22,199 nt of DNA from CAZIAK01 sp964537035 (GCA_964537035.1 CAZIAK010000063.1:1-22199); one strand, 5' to 3'. Positions 1 through 8,474 are shown, numbered from the stretch's first letter. Notes: generated from the letters alone by a model not told the origin. Numbers and translations: made by a program.

Positions 1-13
1 TCATCAACGAGAG

Positions 14-48
14 GCGCCCGCCCCGCTCTACAAGAGCGAGACGGGCGC
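14..48. terminator. Imperfect GC-rich stem-loop downstream of the beta-propeller gene
   Basis: Positions 14-29 and 33-48 can pair with two mismatches (C23/A39 and C21/A41) around a three-base loop. The hairpin lies about 93 bases beyond the stop codon of the minus-strand gene that ends at 141. No T-run follows it on either strand, so it is not a canonical intrinsic terminator. A role in ending or protecting the transcript is only inferred from its position. Nothing else is recognised in 1-140. Confidence 0.3.
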
Positions 49-140
49 GGGGATCGCGAGAGATGCAAGCTCGGGTGGAGACACGATCCCCCACGACGCG
101 GGTGGAGGGGCCGTCCCGCGTCGCATGGTTGACTGTCAGG

Positions 141-2696
141 TCACGGCACGAGGGCCTCCAAAGCGTTTGTGGCCGTCCACCCGTTCGGGCCAGTGTTGTC
201 CTGGATCCAGACCTGCACGTAGAACTTCATGCCCGAGGGCAGCAGGCCGCTGTTCGAGAAGGGAATGCTCGAGTAGCCGCTGGCGTCCAGGCGGAATGGC
301 ACCTGGCTCATGACGGGGAAGGGCACCAGGATGCCTCCCTTGAGCGGCATGTTCCCCGCGACACCACCCAGCAGCAGTTGACCGCGGGCGGAGGGCCTGC
401 CCCCATCGACATCGAGGGAGCCACCGACCTGCGGAGCCAGGGAACCCAAGGCGGTCAGCTCGGGCAGCCCGTAGGCGCCGGCCAGACCGTTGCCCAGGTC
501 GAGCCAGTCCGCCGAGGCGGTGACGGAGAAGCCCAGGTCCAGGCTGGTCAAAAACACGTCGCTGATCCAGCCCGGGGCGCCGTCGAAGACCGGGTCGAAG
601 GCCTGTGCGGTCACGGGGAAATCGTACGAGGTGGTGTAGCCGGCCACGATCACTTGCCCGTCGGCGAGTACTTCGACGTCCCAGGCCTTGTCGTTGTCAC
701 CGCCGCCCAGGTAGGACGAGGCCAGCAAGACCCCGTCGGTGGCGTCGATGACGGTGATGAAGGCATCGAGGGCGCCACCCATCTGGCTGTCGAGGGGATC
801 GCCGTCGAGCACCCAGTCTTGCGAGGTGGTCGAGCCGGTCACGGCCACGAAACCCTGGGGAGTGGTGGTGACAGCGGTCGCGCCGTCGTCACTGTTGCCA
901 CCCAGGAAGGTCGAGAAGCCGAGGGCATTACCATCCGCGTTGAAGCGGGTGACGAAGCCATCGCCCTGAAAGAAACCGCCGCCGTAGCTGGCGTCGGTGG
1001 CCTGCTGGGTCAGGGGGAAGTCTGGGGAGCGGGTGGTGCCCACGACGAGCAACTTGCCGTCGTCGTCACGGGCGATGTCCACCGCGTTCTCGTCGCTGCT
1101 GCCGCCGAGCATGGTGCCCCAGGTCAGCTGCGAGGTGGCTGTGTCCAAGGTCACGATCCAGGCGTCGCTGGTGCCCTTCATGACGGGCTGCACGCCGAGG
1201 TTGGTGACGTTGAAGTCGCTCGAACCGGTCCAGCCTGCAACGGTCACGGTGCCGTTCGACTCGACGAGCAGGGCGTTGGCCACGTCGTCTTGGCTACCAC
1301 CCAGGAAGGTCGCGTAGTCCACCACGGTGCCGTCAGACGACAGGCACACGGCGAAGGCGTCGCCCACAGCCGAGCCACCGGAGTAGGTGGGCTGCAGGGC
1401 GCCGGCAGTGACCGGGAAGTCCGCCGAAGCCGTGACACCGGCAGCGAAGATCTGCCCGTTGTCATCCACGCCGACTGCCGTGGCGTAGTCATCGCCTGTT
1501 CCGCCGACGAAAGCTGACGACAACAGGGCGCCGCCCTGGGCGTCGAGGTGGGCCACGAAGGCGTCAGAGCCCAAGAAGCCCGTGCCTCCGGAGAACGACT
1601 GCCCGTAGTTGTTGGGCGTCACCGGGAAGTTGGCCGAGTTGGTCAAGCCGCCCAGCACCACACCACCGTTGGCGTCGATGGCCAGGGCCCGCACTTCATC
1701 CAGGCCCGTACCGCCGATCAAGGTGGAGAAGACCAGCTGGCTGCCGTCGGCGCTCATGCGGGTCACGAAGCCGTCGCGGTTGCCGTTGTCCGAGCCATCG
1801 TAGGCACCGGTGGTCGTGGGGTAGAGACTCGGCGAGGCGAAGCCCGCCACGGTGACCTGGCCCAGGTCGTCCACTGCGGTGGCCCAACCGTAGTCGACAT
1901 TGCTGCCACCCAAGAAGGTGGCCCAGGTGATGGTGGGATCGATCACCAGGGGACGGGTGCCGTCGAAGTCGGGCGCCACGAAGCCGAAGAGGTCGTCGCC
2001 CAGCAGCTCGTAGGCGCAATCGATCAACTCAGAGGTCCCATCTGCAGCCACGACCCAGGTGGTGGGAGCAGCCTGAACGATGGGACCCAGTGCAGTGTGC
2101 ATGGCCAACGAGCCGTCGTAGAGCAGCTCGAGAGCGTCGGCCCCCTCGCAGCGCACGACCAGCTGGTCGAGCTGCGCGCCGGGGGCGAGGTGCAGGTCGT
2201 AGCGCACGTTGCCGTCCTGTCCCATGGTGACCACGTCGACGCCGGGATAGAGGTTCTCGTAGCGCTGCTCGGCGAAGGCCGGCACGCCGGTCACCCAGGC
2301 GGACCGATCGTTGCCCTGCAGATAGTTGCGCACGCCGGGGACGACGTCGCTTGCGGTCAGCTCGGCCGCATCGGCACCCAGGAAATGCATGCGCACGGCG
2401 GCACCACGCGCAGGCACCGCGGGGGCCTCGTCGTGAGCCGGAATCGCCGGGCTCTGCAGATCGAGCACCCAGCCGTCCTTCTCGAACCAGACCGAGAGGC
2501 CGCCCAGGTCAGCGGCACTGGAGACGGCGCTTGGCCACTGTCCGTGGTTCGGCACGAACTGGACCGACTGGGTCGCCACGGGCCCGCCGAGTGTGAGGGA
2601 ATCAGCTGGCGTGGCACCGGCTGCGCTGGAGAGGTTCATCGTCACGACGGCGCCCAGCGTCATCAGGGCCGTGTGGAAATATGTGATAGCTTGCAT
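141..2696 (-). CDS. Secreted SBBP seven-repeat beta-propeller protein with C-terminal module
   Basis: The product is about 851 residues. The chosen ATG at 2696 gives a plausible signal peptide (hydrophobic stretch ending near SSAAGA); the frame stays open 100 codons further upstream, but that part looks non-coding and overlaps the divergent gene. After the signal comes a domain beginning VQFVPNHGQWP, typical of the N-terminal domain that precedes SBBP propellers. I count seven repeats of the form (F/L)(L/I/V)GG..D......V...G.V.VAG.T.S.DFPVT, enough for one closed seven-bladed propeller. The last 120 or so residues form a beta-rich module with GNGLAG, KGGIL and SNAL-type elements, also seen in two other secreted proteins here. 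No catalytic residues are evident; a surface or extracellular binding role is inferred. It is transcribed away from the pqi operon. Family assignment is firm, function unknown. Confidence 0.85.
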   Translation of the reverse strand: MQAITYFHTALMTLGAVVTMNLSSAAGATPADSLTLGGPVATQSVQFVPNHGQWPSAVSSAADLGGLSVWFEKDGWVLDLQSPAIPAHDEAPAVPARGAAVRMHFLGADAAELTASDVVPGVRNYLQGNDRSAWVTGVPAFAEQRYENLYPGVDVVTMGQDGNVRYDLHLAPGAQLDQLVVRCEGADALELLYDGSLAMHTALGPIVQAAPTTWVVAADGTSELIDCAYELLGDDLFGFVAPDFDGTRPLVIDPTITWATFLGGSNVDYGWATAVDDLGQVTVAGFASPSLYPTTTGAYDGSDNGNRDGFVTRMSADGSQLVFSTLIGGTGLDEVRALAIDANGGVVLGGLTNSANFPVTPNNYGQSFSGGTGFLGSDAFVAHLDAQGGALLSSAFVGGTGDDYATAVGVDDNGQIFAAGVTASADFPVTAGALQPTYSGGSAVGDAFAVCLSSDGTVVDYATFLGGSQDDVANALLVESNGTVTVAGWTGSSDFNVTNLGVQPVMKGTSDAWIVTLDTATSQLTWGTMLGGSSDENAVDIARDDDGKLLVVGTTRSPDFPLTQQATDASYGGGFFQGDGFVTRFNADGNALGFSTFLGGNSDDGATAVTTTPQGFVAVTGSTTSQDWVLDGDPLDSQMGGALDAFITVIDATDGVLLASSYLGGGDNDKAWDVEVLADGQVIVAGYTTSYDFPVTAQAFDPVFDGAPGWISDVFLTSLDLGFSVTASADWLDLGNGLAGAYGLPELTALGSLAPQVGGSLDVDGGRPSARGQLLLGGVAGNMPLKGGILVPFPVMSQVPFRLDASGYSSIPFSNSGLLPSGMKFYVQVWIQDNTGPNGWTATNALEALVP

Positions 2697-2859
2697 GTCA
2701 GCCACTTCGGTCCTGGGCCACCGGCAACGTGAGCGACAGGCAAAAGAAATATGCCTTGCAGGCAATGTGTCCTCCACAGGCTGCCAGGGGGCAGAGATCA
2801 CGGAAGAGGCCCGTAATCCGTCGCAGACTTGCTCCTGGCTGGCGTTAGACTCGCGTGGC
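2697..2859. promoter_or_regulatory. Divergent intergenic region with a short palindrome
   Basis: This 163-bp stretch separates the divergent beta-propeller and pqiA genes and must hold both promoters if the chosen starts are right. I could not pick convincing -35/-10 pairs. A perfect 5-bp inverted repeat with a 3-base spacer (TGCCT-TGC-AGGCA, 2752-2764) is a candidate operator, but short palindromes arise easily by chance. Confidence 0.3.
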
Positions 2860-3459
2860 GTGAGCCCTCCCCATGCAGCCCTCATTGCCTGCGCCTGCTG
2901 TGGCCTCGTCCAGCAGAGGCCGCCGGACAGCGCAGCCCGGCGATTGCGCTGTGGGCGCTGCCACAGCCGCCTGGCCACCCGGCGACGGTCCTCCACGCGT
3001 ACCGCTGCCCTGGCCCTCTCGGCCCTGCTGCTCTACCCCGCCGCCATCACCCTGCCCATCCTGGTGGTCGAGCAGTTCGGGGTCAGCAAGCCCGCGTCGG
3101 TCTGGTCGGGGGGCGTGGGCATGATCGCCGACGGTGAGATCGCCGTGGGCGCCGTGGTCCTGCTGGCCTCCGTGGTGCTGCCCCTGGCCAAGCTGGTGGG
3201 CCTGTTCTTGCTGGCAGGCGGCGGCTATGGCCTGCGCCCCAAGATGAAGGCCTGGACCTGGCACCTGGTCGAGTGGACCGGCCGCTGGGGCATGCTCGAC
3301 GTGCTCCTCGTGGCCATCCTGGTGGCCACCATCAAGCTCGGCGCGCTGATGGAGCTGAGCGCTGGCCCGGGAGCCCTGGCCTTCACCACCTGCGTCCTGC
3401 TCAACCTGGCCGCCAGCGCCAGCTTTGATCCCCACAGCCTCTGGGAGGCCGAAGAGTGA
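2860..3459 (+). CDS. pqiA: Single-domain PqiA-family inner-membrane protein
   Basis: PqiA proteins are integral membrane partners of MCE proteins in lipid transport between the inner and outer membranes. This 199-residue product has two CxxC pairs (C11/C14 and C31/C34) forming the N-terminal zinc-ribbon-like motif of the family. Four hydrophobic segments follow (about 48-70, 92-120, 146-163 and 170-186). E. coli PqiA carries two such units in about 417 residues, so this is a half-length, one-unit version. I chose the GTG at 2860 because the family motif starts just after it; the frame is open upstream to 2593, but that part overlaps the divergent gene and has no PqiA character. No good ribosome site precedes the GTG, so the start is less certain than the family. 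Its TGA overlaps the GTG start of the next gene, indicating translational coupling. Confidence 0.8.
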   Translation: MSPPHAALIACACCGLVQQRPPDSAARRLRCGRCHSRLATRRRSSTRTAALALSALLLYPAAITLPILVVEQFGVSKPASVWSGGVGMIADGEIAVGAVVLLASVVLPLAKLVGLFLLAGGGYGLRPKMKAWTWHLVEWTGRWGMLDVLLVAILVATIKLGALMELSAGPGALAFTTCVLLNLAASASFDPHSLWEAEE

Positions 3460-4856
3460 CCAGCGAAATCCCCTCAGCGCAGGTCGACAAGGCGCCCTCG
3501 TTCAGCCTGATCTGGATCGTGCCCATCCTGGCGGCCCTGCTGGCTGGCGTGCTGAGCTGGCAGGCCTGGGGCGAGCGCGGCCTGCCCGTGACCCTGCTCT
3601 TCGACGAAGGCCACGGCCTGCGCCCCGGCGACACGGTGCGTCACCTGGGCATCGTGGTGGGCCGAGTCGACACCGTCTCCCTGGCGCCCGGTCGGGACGG
3701 GGTCGAAGTGCGGGCCCTGCTCGAACCCGCCGCAGAACGCCTGGCCGCCGTGGGCAGCCGCTTCTGGATCGTGCGCCCCGAGCTCGGCGTGGGCGCCATC
3801 GCCGGACTGGACACGCTCATCGGCAGCCGCTACGTGGCCGTGCTGCCCGGCCACGGACCGGCACAGTCCCGCTTCATTGGACTCACTCGTGCGCCCCTCG
3901 GCGATGCCCTGCAACCGGGCCTGGACATCACTCTCGAGGGGCCCACCCGGGGCAGCCTGGTCGCCGGGTCCCCGATCACCTATCGCCGGATCAGGGTGGG
4001 CTCGGTGCTCTCCGTCGATCTGGCCAGCGACGGCCGCACCGTCGAAGTGGCGGCCCGGGTCCGCCAGGACTACGCGGGCCTGATCCGCGACGACACCCGC
4101 TTCTGGGACGCCGGCGGCTTGACCCTCGACGTGGGCCTCTCAGGCGTGAAGGTCCATCTCGACACGCTGGAAACCCTGATCAGAGGAGGCGTGTCCCTGG
4201 CCGTCCCCGAGGGCACGGGCGAGCCGGTCCCAGCGGGCCATCGCTTCACCCTGCACCGCGAGCCCCAGTCCGACTGGCTCGAGTGGCGGCCCGCCGTGGC
4301 CGTTGGCACCACCCTCTTGCCCCCGGGCACGCCGCTGCCCCGCCCCGGCCGAGCCACCCTGACCTGGAGCCAAGGACGTTTCTGGTCCACCGACCAGAGC
4401 AGAGAGGGTTGGGTCCTGGGCCTGAGCGGTGGACTGCTGGCCCCCGCAGATCTCCTCGACCCGGGTCCGGACGCCGACGAGGGCAGCGCCGCCCTGCAGC
4501 TCGGCGACGTGGCCCATCCCCTCTCTGGGCCGAGCAGCAGCCCCGCCCCAGGACTGGGCCTCTTGGCCACGGCCGAGCCCACGGGGCTGCCCCCCTGGCC
4601 CCGCAACCGCCAGAGGGTCGCCACGTCCCCCGAAGCCTGCCTGCTGTTGGGCGACCCGAACGAGACGCCGCTCTCTCTGTCGGCGGGCAGGTTCACCGCC
4701 GAGACCGGACGCTGGGTCATCGACGAAGAGGTCCCCGTGGGCCGCCGCTGGCATGGGGCCGCGGTTCTGGCTCGCAGCGACGGCCGCTTGATTGGCATCA
4801 CGTCCGTCGATGACGACGTGGCCACGGTGCTGCTCCTGCCCCACCCCCTGCCCTGA
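3456..4856 (+). CDS. pqiB: PqiB-like MCE-domain protein with non-MCE C-terminal domain
   Basis: MCE proteins form periplasmic hexameric rings or tubes that move lipids across the envelope. The 466-residue product has one N-terminal transmembrane helix (about 16-38). Two MCE domains follow: about 43-132 (PVTLLFDEGHGLRPGDTV, then GLDTLIGSRYVAVLPG) and about 156-265 (ITLEGPTRGSLVAGSPITYR, then LETLIRGGVSLAVPEG). E. coli PqiB has three MCE domains in 546 residues. Here the third is absent, and residues of about 275-466 have no MCE features; the end (WHGAAVLARSDGRLIGI) vaguely recalls the last strands of trypsin-like folds, without a visible catalytic triad. The GTG at 3456 overlaps the pqiA stop by four bases and is preceded by GGGAGG at 3443-3448, which supports the start. 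The next gene begins 11 bases after its stop. Confidence 0.82.
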   Translation: MTSEIPSAQVDKAPSFSLIWIVPILAALLAGVLSWQAWGERGLPVTLLFDEGHGLRPGDTVRHLGIVVGRVDTVSLAPGRDGVEVRALLEPAAERLAAVGSRFWIVRPELGVGAIAGLDTLIGSRYVAVLPGHGPAQSRFIGLTRAPLGDALQPGLDITLEGPTRGSLVAGSPITYRRIRVGSVLSVDLASDGRTVEVAARVRQDYAGLIRDDTRFWDAGGLTLDVGLSGVKVHLDTLETLIRGGVSLAVPEGTGEPVPAGHRFTLHREPQSDWLEWRPAVAVGTTLLPPGTPLPRPGRATLTWSQGRFWSTDQSREGWVLGLSGGLLAPADLLDPGPDADEGSAALQLGDVAHPLSGPSSSPAPGLGLLATAEPTGLPPWPRNRQRVATSPEACLLLGDPNETPLSLSAGRFTAETGRWVIDEEVPVGRRWHGAAVLARSDGRLIGITSVDDDVATVLLLPHPLP

Positions 4857-4867
4857 TCTCGCCCCTC

Positions 4868-6595
4868 ATGTCCGCCCGGGCGACCCTGCTGCTCACTGCG
4901 TTGTTCGTGGCCGCCAGTTTGGGTCACGTGGCCTGGCGACTCGACGGCGTGGGGCAACACTATGAGGTCTCGGTAGCCCAGGCCAGCCCAGCCATCCACG
5001 GCACTCAAGCGGCCCGCTGCGACTTCGTGCCCCCGCGAGACTCGGTCGAACGGCTGAGCCTGTTCATGGTCAGCGAAGAGCGCGGCCGTGCTCAAGAAAC
5101 CCGGGCGGTGCTCACCCTGCGCGACGTCCCTGGCGGCAGGGTCGTGGGACAGGTCGAACGCATGGTGCCAGCCCCAGGGCATCCCTGGCGAGAAGACCTG
5201 CAGTTCGAGCCGGACTGGACGGTGACCGCAGGCCAGCTCTACAGGCTGGAGCTGTCGCTCCCGGACGCGGGCCCTGCCCAGGCGCTCCGTCTGCACATGT
5301 CCGAGTCGCTCGACGGTGGCACCACAAACCTCCGCGTGGGCGAGCAGGCGCTGGACGGACAGAGCCTCGATTTCCTCTCGTTCTCAGAACGGCCCAGGTT
5401 TCCCACGGCGCTCGTGGCGCTGGGCCTGGCGCTGCTGGCCCTGGCCATCCGCCGCTGCCCGAGCAGCCATCGTGACGGTGAGACAGACCGTCTCTCCAGC
5501 GCCTCGCCGTTGCTGGTCACCCTGGGCCTCGCTGCAGTCACGTCCGTCTTCGTCTGGGAGAGCGCGGTCTGGCGCTTCTACGGCGAGTACTGGCCTGACG
5601 GGAAGGTCTACCTGGCCCAACTGCTGAAGGCGGCCTTGGACAACCCGCAGAGCTGGAGTGAGACCTGGAGCCTGGTGTCCGGGCACCTGCACGGCGCCAC
5701 GCCCCTGGTGCCCTTGCTGCTCGCCGCCTTGCATTGGCTGGGCCTGCCTCTGCTCTACGGCTACACCTTGCTGAGCCTGCTCTTCGGCGCAGGGACGCTG
5801 GCGCTGGTCAGCCGCTTCTTGCGTCAGCACAGCGACTTGTCACCCAGGCAGATCGCCCTGGTCGTGGCCATGACCGGCTGTCACTTCGTGGTCTTGCGGG
5901 GCGTGGTCCGACCCCAGACCGATGGCGCTGGAGTCTTCTTCACCTTGCTCTTCGTGAGCGCATTGGTCGACCTCACCGCCGCGTCCACCACGCACGCACG
6001 CCGGTACATGGCCGCCGTCTCGCTGCCTGTGATTCTGGTGCTGGGCCTGCTCGCCCGCATCGCTCTCTTGCCGCTGCTGCTCGTACCCCTGGCCATGGCT
6101 GGCTGGCAGGCTCTGACGAGCAGAGGCAGCACCGAGCGCCCCGCCATGCTCGCTCCCCTGCTCGCCGCCGTGGCCGGATGCGCCTTGCTCGCAGGGACCT
6201 ACCAGGGGCTGGACCTCTGGGGCTCGCTGGCTCAGCTGCGCAGCACCGCCGACCGTCCTGAGTTCAGGACCCTGACCCTCTCGTCCTGGGTGACCCACAG
6301 TGCCATGGTGGCCCAGCTGGCCCTGCCTCTTGTATTGCTCTGCTGGCGCCGAGCAACCAGCGATCATGGGCCCCAGGTCCTGCTGCTCACGACCGCGGGC
6401 TTCCTGGCCATGCTGCTCGTGTTTCAGGTCATCCCCTGGTACCGCTACTGGGCGCCCATCAGCCCCTTGGTCATGGTGCTCAGCGGCTACCTGTTGTTCG
6501 ACGGCGTACGCGCCCCAGGAGCTTGGCGCTACACCCTCGGAGCCCTGACCATCGTGGGCAACCTGGCCTGGGTAGCGATACAGAAGTCCTACTAG
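4868..6595 (+). CDS. Multi-pass membrane protein, GT-C glycosyltransferase-like
   Basis: The 575-residue product has a hydrophobic start (about 5-20), then a soluble, beta-rich section of roughly 150 residues (about 25-175), then about ten hydrophobic segments to the C-terminus. That layout recalls GT-C enzymes such as the ArnT/PMT type, which use lipid-linked sugars at the outer face of the inner membrane. A GEYWPDGKVYLAQ loop after the second or third helix could hold the acidic catalytic residue of that fold. I see no motif that proves the family, so this is a fold-level guess. The gene follows pqiB by 11 bases, so it is very likely co-transcribed. In proteobacterial pqi operons that place is normally taken by the PqiC lipoprotein. 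The ATG has no clear ribosome site, which fits coupling to the upstream gene. Confidence 0.6.
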   Translation: MSARATLLLTALFVAASLGHVAWRLDGVGQHYEVSVAQASPAIHGTQAARCDFVPPRDSVERLSLFMVSEERGRAQETRAVLTLRDVPGGRVVGQVERMVPAPGHPWREDLQFEPDWTVTAGQLYRLELSLPDAGPAQALRLHMSESLDGGTTNLRVGEQALDGQSLDFLSFSERPRFPTALVALGLALLALAIRRCPSSHRDGETDRLSSASPLLVTLGLAAVTSVFVWESAVWRFYGEYWPDGKVYLAQLLKAALDNPQSWSETWSLVSGHLHGATPLVPLLLAALHWLGLPLLYGYTLLSLLFGAGTLALVSRFLRQHSDLSPRQIALVVAMTGCHFVVLRGVVRPQTDGAGVFFTLLFVSALVDLTAASTTHARRYMAAVSLPVILVLGLLARIALLPLLLVPLAMAGWQALTSRGSTERPAMLAPLLAAVAGCALLAGTYQGLDLWGSLAQLRSTADRPEFRTLTLSSWVTHSAMVAQLALPLVLLCWRRATSDHGPQVLLLTTAGFLAMLLVFQVIPWYRYWAPISPLVMVLSGYLLFDGVRAPGAWRYTLGALTIVGNLAWVAIQKSY

Positions 6596-6597
6596 GC

Positions 6598-6624
6598 GAT
6601 CGTGGTGAGGACGCCGGGCCAGAG
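6598..6624 (+). repeat. Solo copy A of the terminal inverted repeat
   Basis: The stretch reads GATCGTGGTGAG, four variable bases (GACG), then CCGGGC and CAGAG. It matches the two ends of the 186-bp element at 9461-9646 everywhere except the four variable bases and minor changes at the outer end. The element interior would lie to its left, but there the GT-C gene ends three bases away, so only the terminus remains. The outer end abuts the carbonic anhydrase remnant. I read this as the scar of an insertion followed by deletion. Confidence 0.6.
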
Positions 6625-6771
6625 GAGGGTCGCTTGGCTCTTGTGCAACAGCTCGGGGAGGTCCTCGTCGTACGGGCGGTTCGACGAGAAGCGGCTGGTG
6701 CCCTGCTGGACCAGCTAGAGGGCAGCGGCCGGCGTCAGCGATTCTGTGCCCTGGCGAGTCTGGGTCTTCAT
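6598..6771 (-). pseudogene. Truncated beta-carbonic anhydrase N-terminus with internal stop
   Basis: From the ATG at 6771, 28 bases after the sulP stop, the minus strand encodes MKTQTRQGTESLTPAAAL, then TAG (6715-6717). In the same frame it continues LVQQGTSRFSSNRPYDED and about 20 more residues. This matches the start of beta-carbonic anhydrases commonly paired with SulP transporters, which read approximately M-K-x-x-T, LTP..AL..L..G..RF..N. The TAG falls where that family usually has Glu, one base change from GAG. The frame then runs into repeat copy A (6598-6624) and stops at 6593-6595. All zinc-ligand and active-site regions (CxDSR, HxxC) are missing, so no enzyme can be made. Family recognition rests on about 40 residues and is inferred by eye. 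Confidence 0.6.
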
Positions 6772-6799
6772 GGTGCGCTCACTTGCTGGGGCGAGTCGA

Positions 6800-8410
6800 T
6801 CACTTGACGGCGACCTCCATCCCGGGCCGATCAACATCATGGTGATGGACTTCCAGGCCAATCACCACCACATCGATGCCTTTTGCCTTCGCTCCGATCT
6901 CGTAGTTGCTGATGATCTCGACGATGTCCTGATGGATGAAGACCGACTCACTAGCATCGATCTCAACAAAGGATTCTGGCGGAATAGAATCCAAGGTCTT
7001 CAAGACGCTGGCCTTGTTCAAGAACGTGACCTGCTGCGCAAGCGAGATACGAACCTTCTCGCCACTGGCCTGGGGAATGTTCTGCACCTGAAACGGCAGC
7101 CGGTAGTTCTGAAAGAGGATGACCACCACTGCGGCGTGGATGCCGACCCCGATGCCGATCAACAGATCGGTAAACACGATGCCAGCGATGGTCACCATGA
7201 ACGGGATGAACTGCCCTGCCCCCTGATCGAACATCTTCTTGAACACCGTGGGCTTGGCCAGCTTGTAGCCCACCACCAGCAGGATCGCCGCCAAGGTGGC
7301 AAGAGGGATCAGGTTCATGACCGAGGGCAAGAGGATGACGCTGATGGCCAGCAACACACCATGAAAAACGGCGGACGCCTTACCCTGCGCGCCAGCCTGG
7401 ATGTTCGCCGAGCTGCGCACGATGACCTGGGTGATTGGGAGCCCTCCCAGCAGGCCCGAGACCACGTTGCCGACGCCTTGGGCTTTCAGCTCGCGGTTCG
7501 TGGGCGTCACCTGCTTTCGCGGGTCGAGCTTGTCGGCAGCTTCGACGCAGAGCAAGGTCTCCAGGCTGGCGACGATGGCGATGACGATCGCTGTCTCGTA
7601 GACAGCGACCCTCCCCAGAGCAGAAAAATCAGGAAAGGCCAGCAGAGCAGACAACTCAGTCATGCCACCCGCCACGGGGATGCTGACCAGCTGCTCGGTG
7701 GTGAGCGCGTATTGCTCAGAGGAGCGGAAGAGCAGGTTCAGCGAAACGCCGGCGATGACCGCGACCAACGGACCCGGAATCAAAGAGAAGATCTTGCGGC
7801 TCTTGCACCACGGGCTGTCCCAGGCGATGAGGATGGCCAGTGAGACCAGGGCGATGACCAACGGACCGCCGCTCACGCCGTTGAAGAGGTGATTCAGCTC
7901 ACTGAGCGTCGTCTCTCCATCTGGTTGGTGGAACGACAGCTCTCCCACCGGGTCCGCGTCGTAGCCGAAAGCATGGGGCAGCTGCTTCAGCACGATGATG
8001 ATGCCAATGCCCGAGAGCATCCCCGTGATCACCGATGAGGGGAAGTAGTAGGCGATGATCCCGGCCTTGGCAAAGCCCAAGGCGAGTTGGAGCATCCCGG
8101 CCAGGATGACCGCCACCAGGAAGGCCTCAAAGGTACCCAGGTCTTGAATGGCGGTGAGGACAATGACAGCGAGCCCGGCGGCGGGTCCTGAGACGCCCAG
8201 GGCTGAGCCGCTCAGGCTGCCCACCACCACGCCGCCGATCACGCCGGCGATGATCCCCGAGATCAGGGGTGCTCCAGAGGCCAAGGCGATGCCCAGGCAG
8301 AGCGGCAGTGCCACCAGGAAAACGACCAGCGAGGCCGGGGCGTCGGCCTGCAGGGTCCCGAAGAAACCAGCGGCTCCTTTCGCCTGCGCGGGGTGTTCTG
8401 AGTCACTCAT
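6800..8410 (-). CDS. SulP family (SLC26-type) inorganic anion transporter
   Basis: SulP proteins are inner-membrane carriers for sulfate, bicarbonate or related anions. The 536-residue product has a long membrane domain of many hydrophobic segments (about 25-440) with family landmarks such as LPLCLGIALASGAPL (35-49), GVSGPAAGL (72-80) and GLLGGLPITQVIVRSSANIQ (319-338). A C-terminal STAS domain follows (about 452-525), ending in a HHHD cluster. The ATG at 8410 is the first Met and gives a full-length protein, though its ribosome site is weak. Substrate cannot be read from sequence alone. The carbonic anhydrase remnant downstream and the NhaR-like regulator upstream favour Na+-linked bicarbonate uptake of the BicA kind; sulfate remains possible. 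Base composition near the 3' end (about 6840-7060) looks somewhat richer in A+T than its neighbours. Confidence 0.88.
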   Translation of the reverse strand: MSDSEHPAQAKGAAGFFGTLQADAPASLVVFLVALPLCLGIALASGAPLISGIIAGVIGGVVVGSLSGSALGVSGPAAGLAVIVLTAIQDLGTFEAFLVAVILAGMLQLALGFAKAGIIAYYFPSSVITGMLSGIGIIIVLKQLPHAFGYDADPVGELSFHQPDGETTLSELNHLFNGVSGGPLVIALVSLAILIAWDSPWCKSRKIFSLIPGPLVAVIAGVSLNLLFRSSEQYALTTEQLVSIPVAGGMTELSALLAFPDFSALGRVAVYETAIVIAIVASLETLLCVEAADKLDPRKQVTPTNRELKAQGVGNVVSGLLGGLPITQVIVRSSANIQAGAQGKASAVFHGVLLAISVILLPSVMNLIPLATLAAILLVVGYKLAKPTVFKKMFDQGAGQFIPFMVTIAGIVFTDLLIGIGVGIHAAVVVILFQNYRLPFQVQNIPQASGEKVRISLAQQVTFLNKASVLKTLDSIPPESFVEIDASESVFIHQDIVEIISNYEIGAKAKGIDVVVIGLEVHHHDVDRPGMEVAVK

Positions 8411-8446
8411 CTGGTCAGTCGCTCCAGGGCTTTCTGTGTTGATGGG

Positions 8447-8474
8447 ATTATGCCGCCGACAACCCTTCTGTCTA
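8447..8474 (-). promoter_or_regulatory. Candidate sigma70-type promoter of sulP
   Basis: On the minus strand TAGACA (8469-8474) and CATAAT (8447-8452) are separated by 16 bases. Each box matches the TTGACA/TATAAT consensus at five of six positions, and the pair lies 36 bases upstream of the sulP ATG. A GATAAT at 8500-8505 on the plus strand, lacking a good -35, could be the -10 of the divergent regulator gene. The two promoters would then share about 60 bases, a common LysR arrangement. Confidence 0.45.

Noticed and set aside
63..1517. Long plus-strand frame opposite the beta-propeller gene
   Set aside because: It mirrors the codon periodicity of the real gene on the other strand; the translation is rich in Gly, Val and His with no domain.
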